From: DASRSS01 sp035656335
GTDB taxonomy: Bacteria; Actinomycetota; Actinomycetes; Mycobacteriales; Jatrophihabitantaceae
Direction of reading: 5' to 3'
NCBI GenBank assembly: GCA_035656335.1
Contig: DASRSS010000134.1
Coordinates: 1-12,405 of the forward strand
Length of the DNA stretch: 12,405 nt
Shown here piece after piece: positions 6,963 to 12,405 of the stretch; position 1 is the first letter of the stretch; each line of letters starts with the position of its first letter. The position numbers and the translations under genes are program-made. The notes under the pieces are model-generated. The model saw nothing but the letters and a program-made list of their open reading frames with translations. It was not told the DNA's origin and made no database searches.

Positions 6963-7271
6963 ATGGCCCACCGCACGTCACGCAGCGCGGCACACCACGA
7001 CCTCGATCTGATCTTCGCCGCGGTCGACACCCTCGACGAGCTGGCCGCCGACCCGGACGCGTCCGGCGACCGCGCGCGCATCTACGACTTCAGCATCCGC
7101 TGGGGCGTGCTGCTCGCCGGTCGGCTGCAGCGCCTGGAGCACTACGCGGGCCTCGGCGAGCTGAGCCCCGACGAGAAGGAGCGGTACGACCTGCTGGTGC
7201 GGCGGCTGCGCGGCGCCGGCGCGGCCGCGCAGCGACTGGGCCTCACCCGCCCGAAGCTCGCGGGCGGATGA
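6963..7271 (+). CDS. Small helical protein of unknown function
   Basis: This is a 102-residue soluble protein with no cysteine, signal peptide or membrane helix. It is predicted almost wholly alpha-helical, with segments such as LDLIFAAVDTLDELAA, WGVLLAGRLQRLEHYA and SPDEKERYDLLVRRLRG; acidic in the N-terminal half and Arg-rich at the C-terminus. I do not recognise the family. The gene stands alone between two minus-strand units, diverging from the TrkA-C gene by 40 bases and converging on poxB with 12 bases between the stops. Third-position G/C bias is the same as its neighbours, and the reverse strand here offers no better frame. Near-leaderless expression from the candidate promoter upstream would fit, since there is no clear Shine-Dalgarno sequence. 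Confidence 0.72.
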   Translation: MAHRTSRSAAHHDLDLIFAAVDTLDELAADPDASGDRARIYDFSIRWGVLLAGRLQRLEHYAGLGELSPDEKERYDLLVRRLRGAGAAAQRLGLTRPKLAGG

Positions 7272-7301
7272 GGCCCGGCTCGCTCAGCGCCCGGCGCCGG
7301 G
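7261..7301. terminator. Possible convergent hairpins between the small gene and poxB
   Basis: Two inverted repeats straddle the convergent stops: CGGGC/GCCCG (7261-7265 and 7273-7277, 7-base loop) across the plus-strand stop codon, and the perfect 12-base palindrome CCCGGCGCCGGG (7290-7301) inside the last poxB codons. Neither is followed by a T tract, which is common in actinobacteria, so termination is only a possibility. Self-complementary G+C-rich words also arise by chance in this base composition. Confidence 0.25.
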
Positions 7302-9083
7302 GAGATGCTCCCGCACCTCGGCCAGCTTGCCCTTGAACCCCTTGGTGGCGATCCCGATCGCGTCCTCGTCGCCGGACAGCAGTCCCTTGGCGGTCTTCTT
7401 CATCTGCGACACCCGCACGTGCGGCGGCAGCGGCGGGATCTGCGGATCGGTGACGAACTCGAGCACCACCGGCTTGTCGGCGGCGAGCGCGCGGTCCCAC
7501 GCGGGTCCGATCTGGTCCGGGCTGGTCACCTTGATGCCCTCGAAACCGAGCACCTTCGCGAACTCGGACGCCGGCACGTACGGCACGGTCTGCGTGGCCG
7601 GGTTCTTCGGGTCGGCCGCCAGCACGCGCTGCTCGTAGGACACCTGGTTGAGGTCCTCGTTGACGAGCACCGCGAAGATCAGCGTCGGGTTCTGCCCGCA
7701 CAGCTCCTTCAGGTAGTGCTTGACGGTCAGCAGCTCGTTCATTCCCAGCATCTGGAACGCGCCGTCGCCGGTGAACGCGATGACCGGCCGGTCCGGGTAG
7801 GCGAACTTGGCGCCGATCGCGTACGGGACGCCGGGCAGCATCGTGGCGAGCGTGCCGGACAGCGAGGCCTGCATGCCGTCGCGCATCTGCAGGTGCCGCG
7901 CCCACCAGTTCGTCGCCGAGCCGGAGTCGGACGTGGTCAGCACGTTCTCCGGCAGCCGCTTGTTCAGCTCCCAGAACACCAGTTCCGGGTTCACCGGGTC
8001 GGCGGACTGGTGCGCCCGGTCGTCGAGCACCCGGCGCCACGTCTCGACCTCGGACTCGATGCCCTCCTGCCACGACCGGTCGGACTTGCGCTCCAGCATC
8101 GGCAGCAGCGCCTGCAGGGTGTCCTTCGAGTCACCGACCAGCGACACGTCGTTGGGGTACCGGACGCCGATCATCGACCCGTCTATGTCGATCTCGACGC
8201 ACTTGGCCTGTCCCTCCTGCGGCAGCCACTCGGCGTACGGGAAGCTGGTGCCGATCATGAACAGCGTGTCGCAGTCCATCATCATCTTGTGGCTCGGCTC
8301 GGTTCCGAGCAGCCCGATCGCGCCGGTCACGAACGGCAGGTCGTCGGGCACCGCGTCCTTGCCGAGCAGCGCCTTGGCGATCCCGGCGCCGAGCTTGTCC
8401 GCCGCTTCCAGCACCTCGGCGCGGGCCTTCGCGGCGCCCTGACCGATGAGCATCGCGACCTTCTCGCCGTTGTTGAGGATGTCCGCGGCCTGCCGCAGCA
8501 GGTCCTCGTCCGGCACCATGTGCGGCTGGTTCCACGTCGTACTGCTGAACACCGAACCGTGCATGTACGGCGGGTCCGAGTAGTCGCCCTCGGCGACATC
8601 GTCCGGCACGATCACCACGGCGGGGCGCCGCTCGGTCAGCGCGGACTTGATCGCCCGGTCCAGCACGTGCCGCGCGGCGGCAGGCTTCATCACCGTCGAG
8701 ACGAAGCCCGCGATGTCCTTGAAGAACGCCTGCAGGTCGATCTCCTGCTGGTAGTGGGCCCCGACCGACTGCCGCTTCTGCTGGCCGACGATGGCGATCA
8801 CCGGCTGGTGGTCGAGCTTCGCGTCGTACAGGCCGTTCGCGAGGTGGATGGCGCCCGGGCCGGACGTAGCGATGCAGGCACCGAGCTCGCCGGTGAACTT
8901 CGCGTGCGAACAGGCCATGAACGCGGCCATCTCCTCGTGCCGCGCCTGGGTGAACGTGGGGCCGTCCTCCACCTTCTCGAACGCCCCGAGGAACGCGTTG
9001 ATGCCGTCTCCGGGGTAGCCGAAGATGCGCTTGACACCCCACTGACTCAATCGACTCAACATGTACTGCGCTACATCAGGCAT
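7284..9083 (-). CDS. poxB: PoxB-like thiamine-diphosphate pyruvate oxidase/dehydrogenase
   Basis: This 599-residue enzyme of the ThDP superfamily aligns along its length with E. coli PoxB, which decarboxylates pyruvate to acetate and CO2 and passes electrons to quinone. In order it has the N-terminal Pyr domain with the catalytic glutamate E50 in ARHEEMAAF, a central FAD-type domain (about 190-350, with GLLGTEPSHKMMMDCDTLFMIGTSFPY and a VEIDID strand), and the PP domain with GDGAFQMLGMNELL (439-452). The Mg-binding asparagine is N475 in LVNEDLNQVSYEQR; the GDG-to-N distance is longer than in E. coli PoxB because of a small insertion. The C-terminus resembles PoxB's membrane-associating end but is more charged. 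The start at 9083 is preceded by AAGGGAG at good spacing; the frame extends to 9263 but enters the divergent gene. Acetolactate synthase-like activity is the main alternative. Confidence 0.88.
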   Translation of the reverse strand: MPDVAQYMLSRLSQWGVKRIFGYPGDGINAFLGAFEKVEDGPTFTQARHEEMAAFMACSHAKFTGELGACIATSGPGAIHLANGLYDAKLDHQPVIAIVGQQKRQSVGAHYQQEIDLQAFFKDIAGFVSTVMKPAAARHVLDRAIKSALTERRPAVVIVPDDVAEGDYSDPPYMHGSVFSSTTWNQPHMVPDEDLLRQAADILNNGEKVAMLIGQGAAKARAEVLEAADKLGAGIAKALLGKDAVPDDLPFVTGAIGLLGTEPSHKMMMDCDTLFMIGTSFPYAEWLPQEGQAKCVEIDIDGSMIGVRYPNDVSLVGDSKDTLQALLPMLERKSDRSWQEGIESEVETWRRVLDDRAHQSADPVNPELVFWELNKRLPENVLTTSDSGSATNWWARHLQMRDGMQASLSGTLATMLPGVPYAIGAKFAYPDRPVIAFTGDGAFQMLGMNELLTVKHYLKELCGQNPTLIFAVLVNEDLNQVSYEQRVLAADPKNPATQTVPYVPASEFAKVLGFEGIKVTSPDQIGPAWDRALAADKPVVLEFVTDPQIPPLPPHVRVSQMKKTAKGLLSGDEDAIGIATKGFKGKLAEVREHLPGAGR

Positions 9084-9117
9084 ACTCGCTCCCTTGCGTT
9101 GACGGCTCGCATTGCGG

Positions 9118-9144
9118 CTACCCGCCGACCTGCCGTACGTAACC
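9118..9144 (-). promoter_or_regulatory. Candidate SigF/SigB-type promoter of poxB
   Basis: On the minus strand GGTTA, 16 bases, GGGTAG: the same spacing and the same -10 as the paoA candidate, with one base different in the -35. The -10 lies 34 bases before the poxB ATG, leaving room for a leader of about 25-30 bases that contains the AAGGGAG ribosome-binding site. Its outer edge abuts the 9144-9154 palindrome, so a repressor or activator bound there could act on it. Identity of the sigma factor is inferred. Confidence 0.5.
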
Positions 9145-9154
9145 CCGTGACGGG
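9144..9154. promoter_or_regulatory. Palindrome CCCGTGACGGG, possible operator
   Basis: This is a perfect 5-base-arm inverted repeat around a single central base, touching the -35 of the poxB promoter candidate. Its centre lies about 20 bases (two helical turns) from that of the next palindrome. I do not recognise a known regulator site; it could serve either divergent gene. Confidence 0.35.
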
Positions 9155-9162
9155 TTAATGCG

Positions 9163-9176
9163 CCCGATGCATCGGG
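9163..9176. promoter_or_regulatory. Perfect 14-base palindrome CCCGATGCATCGGG, possible operator or 5'-UTR hairpin
   Basis: The palindrome is perfect over 14 bases and its right arm runs into the GGAAGGA ribosome-binding site (9176-9182) of the FAD/Fe-S gene, whose ATG is at 9190. It could be a DNA operator for the divergent pair. In RNA it has too little loop to form a good hairpin, so an operator is favoured. No convincing plus-strand -35/-10 pair is visible in 9084-9189. Confidence 0.4.
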
Positions 9177-9189
9177 GAAGGAACTGCGC

Positions 9190-12100
9190 ATGCGACTGCA
9201 GCTCCCTCTCCGTGATGTCCGCCAGGTGCCGGCCAAGACCGACCCCCGCGTCCCCGGGGGCATCTACTCCAAGAGGGACGTGGACGTCGCCGGACTGCGC
9301 CGCGAGCTGGAGCGGACCGTGTCCGGCGAGGTCCGCTTCGACCGGGGCAGCCTGGCCATGTACGCCAACGACGCGTCCAACTTCCGGCAGGTGCCGATCG
9401 GGGTGGTCGTCCCCCGCACGCTGGACGACATCGTCGCCACGCACCGCGCCTGCGCGAAGTTCGGCGCCCCGATCCTCAACCGCGGCGGCGGGACGAGCCT
9501 GTCCGGGGAGACGGTCAACCAGGCGGTGGTCATCGACAACTCCAAGTACCTGACCGCGATCGGGCCGACGGACGTCGCCAACAAGCTGGTCACCTGCGAG
9601 CCGGGCGCGATCAACGAGGACGTCAACGTGTCCACCGGCAAGGACAACCTGGTGTTCGGGCCGGATCCGTCCTCGCACTCGCGCTGCACCATCGGCGGCA
9701 ACATCGGCAACAACTCGTGCGGCGTGCACTCCGTCCAGGCGCAGCTCTACGGGCCCGGCCCGCGCACGTCGGACAACGTCGAGGCGCTGGAGATCGTGAC
9801 GTACGAAGGCGAGCGGTTCTGGGTCGGCGTGAACGAGGAGGACAAGCTCGACGAGATCATCGCCGCGGGCGGCCGCAAGGGCGAGATCTACGCGCAGCTG
9901 CGCGATCTGCGCGACCGCTACCTCGAGGACATCCGCACCGGCTTCCCGCCCGTCGACAAGCTGCCGCGGCGGGTGTCCGGCTACAACCTCGACGAGCTGC
10001 TGCCCGAGAAGGGCTTCAACGTCGCGCGTGCCCTGGTCGGCACCGAGAGCACCTGCGCCACCGTGCTGCGGGCGACGCTGAAGCTGACACCCGGCCTGTT
10101 CCAGCGCACCCTGGTCGCGATCGCCTACCCGTCCACCGGCGATGCCGGCGACGTGGCCGAGCAGATCGTGCAGCGGTGGCAGCCGATCGGCCTGGAGGCG
10201 GTCGACCGGCTGCTGATCGAGGACGAGCAGCTGTCCGGCAAGAACCTGTCCGACCTGGACGAGCTCCCCTGGCGCGAGGACGCCGGCTGCTGGCTGCTGG
10301 TGCAGTTCGGCGCGGACACCGCCGAGGAGTCCGAGACGCGGGCGGCGGAGTTCGTTGCGTGGCTGGAGGGCGAGGCCGGCGTGCCGCCGGAGCGGTTCGT
10401 GATCATGAAGAGCGAGCAGGAGGGCGGCAACAGCCAGGACCTCTGGACGATCCGTGAGGGCGGCCTGGGCTCGACCGCGTTCCCGCCGGACGGCACGGAC
10501 CACTGGCCCGGTTGGGAGGACTCGGCCGTCCCGCCATCCACCCTCGGCCCGTACGTCCGCGACCTGCAGCAGCTGTACGAGCGGCACAACCTGCGCGGCG
10601 CGATGTACGGCCACTTCGGCCAGGGCTGCATCCACTCGCGGATCGGCTTCGACCTGCGCAGCGCCGAGGGCCTGGCCAACTACCGGTCGTTCATGGAGGA
10701 GGCCGCCGACCTGGTGACGTCCTACGGCGGGACGCTCTCCGGCGAGCACGGCGACGGGCAGCAGCGCGCCGAGCTGCTCGACCGGCAGTACGGGCCGCGG
10801 CTGATGGAGGCGATGCGCGAGTTCAAGCGCATCTGGGACCCGACCTGGTCGATGAGCCCCGGCAAGGTCGTCGACCCCTACAAGCTGGACGAGAACCTCA
10901 AGCTCGGCACGAACTACAACCCGCCGCGCCCGACGGTGAAGTTCGCCTACGCCGAGGACGGCGGCGACTTCACGCACGCCGCGCTGCGCTGTGTGGGCGT
11001 GGGCAAGTGCCGCGTGCCGCACGCGGAACAGACGATGTGCCCGAGCTACCAGGTGACCCGCGAGGAGAAGCACTCCACCCGCGGTCGCGCCCGGTTGCTG
11101 TTCGAGATGTTGCAGGGCGAGGTCATCACCGACGGCTGGCAGTCGCGCGAGGTGTACGACGCGCTGGACCTGTGCCTGGCCTGCAAGGGCTGCTCGAACG
11201 ACTGCCCGGTGAACGTGGACATGCCCACGTACAAGTCCGAGTTCCTGTACCACCACTACGACTCGCTGCGCCGCTGGCGGCCGCGCTACGCGTACGCGTT
11301 CGGGTTCATCGACCAGTGGGCGCGGCTGGCGTCCCTCGTGCCGGAGCTGGCGAACTTCGCCACGCAGACTCCCGGCCTGTCGCGGATCGCCAAGTTCGTC
11401 GCGGGCATCGACCAGAACCGGCCGCTGCCGGAGTTCGCGCCGGTGACGCTGCAGCAGTGGTTCCGCGAGCGCGGCGGGACCCGAAACCCCACCGGCCGCC
11501 CGGTCGTCCTGTTCCCGGACACGTTCAACAACCACCTGCACACCGACGTCGGTGTGGCCTGCGTCGAGGCGATCGAGGCGGCCGGCTGGCAGGTGATCAT
11601 GCCGACCGGTCACATCTGCTGCGGGCGCCCGCTGTACGACTACGGCTTCCTGGACCAGGCGGAGCGGTACCTGCACCGGGTGCTAGACCAGCTGCGCGAG
11701 CACGTCCGGGCCGGCACCCCGATCGTCGGCATGGAACCGTCCTGCCTGGCCGTCTTCAAGGACGAGCTGCCGAAGATCCTGCCGCACGACAACGACGCGA
11801 ACCGGTTGGTCGCGAACAGCTACCACTTCGGCGAGTTCTTCACCGAGTTCGGCATCGAGCCGCCCAAGCTGGACGGCAAGGCCGTGCTGTGGGGCCACTG
11901 CCATCACCGCGCCACCGGTGGCGTGGACACCGAGCAGCAGGTGCTGGAGGCGATGGGCCTGCAGACCGAGTCCGTCTCCGGCGGCTGCTGCGGGCTGGCC
12001 GGCTCGTGGGGCTTCGAGGAAGGCAAGTGGGACATCTCGCTGGACTGCGGCGAGCAGGCGTACCTCCCGGCGGTTCGCGGTACCGACCTGGACGCGTACG

Positions 12101-12366
12101 TCGTCGCGAACGGCTTCTCCTGCCAGACCCAGCTGCAGCACGCGCCGGACACCGACCGGCGGGCACTGCACCTGGCCCAGGTCATGCAGCTGGCGAGGGA
12201 GGGGACGTCGGCTCCGAAGCTGTCGCGTCCCGAGACCCGGGCACCGGCCAAGCCGCCCGCGGGCAAGCTGCGCCGGAGCATCCGGCTGGCCGCCGCGGGC
12301 GCGGCGCTGGCCGGCACGCTCGCGGCGGGGACGGCCGCCGTCCGCGCCGCTGTCCGGCGGCGTTGA
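9190..12366 (+). CDS. YdiJ-like FAD/Fe-S D-2-hydroxyacid dehydrogenase with hydrophobic C-terminal tail
   Basis: This 1058-residue modular oxidoreductase has a VAO/PCMH FAD domain (about 60-300: PILNRGGGTSLSGETVNQAV, and CTIGGNIGNNSCG at 166-178), an FAD-oxidase C-terminal cap (about 300-570: MYGHFGQGCIHSRIGFDL, and GTLSGEHGDG at 514-523), and a ferredoxin-like part with C601, C607, C617 then C662, C665, C668, C672. Two CCG domains of the GlpC/HdrD type follow (HICCGRP at 808-814, SGGCCGLAGSWG at 930-941). The order matches E. coli YdiJ (about 1018 residues, annotated as D-2-hydroxyglutarate dehydrogenase); D-lactate is an equally plausible substrate, with quinone as likely acceptor. Beyond residue 1005 it gains a Pro/Lys linker and an Ala-rich hydrophobic segment (about 1031-1054) ending in Arg residues, which may anchor it. 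GGAAGGA precedes the ATG by 7 bases. It is divergent from poxB. Confidence 0.88.
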   Translation: MRLQLPLRDVRQVPAKTDPRVPGGIYSKRDVDVAGLRRELERTVSGEVRFDRGSLAMYANDASNFRQVPIGVVVPRTLDDIVATHRACAKFGAPILNRGGGTSLSGETVNQAVVIDNSKYLTAIGPTDVANKLVTCEPGAINEDVNVSTGKDNLVFGPDPSSHSRCTIGGNIGNNSCGVHSVQAQLYGPGPRTSDNVEALEIVTYEGERFWVGVNEEDKLDEIIAAGGRKGEIYAQLRDLRDRYLEDIRTGFPPVDKLPRRVSGYNLDELLPEKGFNVARALVGTESTCATVLRATLKLTPGLFQRTLVAIAYPSTGDAGDVAEQIVQRWQPIGLEAVDRLLIEDEQLSGKNLSDLDELPWREDAGCWLLVQFGADTAEESETRAAEFVAWLEGEAGVPPERFVIMKSEQEGGNSQDLWTIREGGLGSTAFPPDGTDHWPGWEDSAVPPSTLGPYVRDLQQLYERHNLRGAMYGHFGQGCIHSRIGFDLRSAEGLANYRSFMEEAADLVTSYGGTLSGEHGDGQQRAELLDRQYGPRLMEAMREFKRIWDPTWSMSPGKVVDPYKLDENLKLGTNYNPPRPTVKFAYAEDGGDFTHAALRCVGVGKCRVPHAEQTMCPSYQVTREEKHSTRGRARLLFEMLQGEVITDGWQSREVYDALDLCLACKGCSNDCPVNVDMPTYKSEFLYHHYDSLRRWRPRYAYAFGFIDQWARLASLVPELANFATQTPGLSRIAKFVAGIDQNRPLPEFAPVTLQQWFRERGGTRNPTGRPVVLFPDTFNNHLHTDVGVACVEAIEAAGWQVIMPTGHICCGRPLYDYGFLDQAERYLHRVLDQLREHVRAGTPIVGMEPSCLAVFKDELPKILPHDNDANRLVANSYHFGEFFTEFGIEPPKLDGKAVLWGHCHHRATGGVDTEQQVLEAMGLQTESVSGGCCGLAGSWGFEEGKWDISLDCGEQAYLPAVRGTDLDAYVVANGFSCQTQLQHAPDTDRRALHLAQVMQLAREGTSAPKLSRPETRAPAKPPAGKLRRSIRLAAAGAALAGTLAAGTAAVRAAVRRR

Positions 12367-12370
12367 GCGC

Positions 12371-12405
12371 GTGCCGACCGAGCTGCTGACCGTCGGCCAC
12401 GGGAC
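12371..12405 (+). CDS. Probable DUF488-family protein, first codons only
   Basis: A GTG start four bases after the preceding stop begins M-P-T-E-L-L-T-V-G-H-G before the window ends. An LLT(V/I)GHG or LYTIGHS opening is characteristic of DUF488 proteins, whose function is poorly known. Only eleven complete codons are visible, so the assignment rests on the GH motif and the tight spacing, which suggests co-transcription with the FAD/Fe-S gene. Confidence 0.45.
   Translation, partial: MPTELLTVGHG

Noticed and set aside
7305..9158. 617-codon open frame on the plus strand opposite poxB
   Set aside because: Same antisense effect of codon bias; no domain and no plausible ribosome-binding site, while poxB is unmistakable.
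9158..9553. Upstream 131-codon frame starting at ATG 9158, a possible leader peptide
   Set aside because: It runs out of frame through the FAD domain, has no ribosome-binding site and has Arg/Ser-rich shadow composition.
9118..11676. 852-codon open frame on the minus strand opposite the FAD/Fe-S dehydrogenase gene
   Set aside because: It is antisense to a gene with clear motifs throughout. Its translation is low-complexity (His/Arg/Val/Leu/Ala-rich) without recognisable domains, as expected from G/C-biased third positions.

Overview
This window is very G+C-rich. Short gaps, four-base stop/start overlaps and strong third-position G/C bias point to a high-G+C actinobacterium, probably of the Pseudonocardiales/Amycolatopsis type; that placement is inferred from style and protein flavour only. 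I see no mobile element, CRISPR array, tRNA or rRNA. Coding density is close to complete and no gene-free stretch exceeds 110 bases.

Region 1 (1-2847, minus strand) is a PaoABC/YagTSR-type molybdenum aldehyde oxidoreductase operon: paoA ([2Fe-2S] subunit), paoB (FAD subunit with four extra cysteines) and paoC (molybdopterin subunit, cut by the left edge). The genes are joined by ATGA overlaps. A lipoprotein-like gene (2900-3940, plus) diverges from it across 52 bases.

Region 2 (3915-6922, minus strand) is a tightly overlapping four-gene unit. In transcription order it encodes a membrane protein with a TrkA-C/RCK_C domain, a four-helix membrane protein, a cytochrome b561-like membrane domain fused to a sulfite-oxidase-type molybdopterin domain, and a small four-cysteine zinc-ribbon-like protein. 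This is the most likely undescribed system here: a membrane molybdo-cytochrome b that looks cytoplasm-facing, linked to a probable ligand-sensing membrane protein.

Region 3 (6963-12405) holds a small gene of unknown function, a PoxB-like thiamine-diphosphate pyruvate oxidase (minus), a divergent 1058-residue FAD/Fe-S 2-hydroxyacid dehydrogenase related to YdiJ (plus), and the first codons of a probable DUF488 gene. Two neighbouring palindromes lie between the divergent pair.

The theme is redox: aldehyde, 2-hydroxyacid and pyruvate oxidation, plus a molybdo-cytochrome that could pass electrons to or from the quinone pool. Three of the intergenic regions carry GTT(T/A)-N16/17-GGGTAG sequences resembling the actinobacterial SigF/SigB general-stress promoter. 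This suggests that several of these units, including paoABC and poxB, belong to one stress or stationary-phase regulon.
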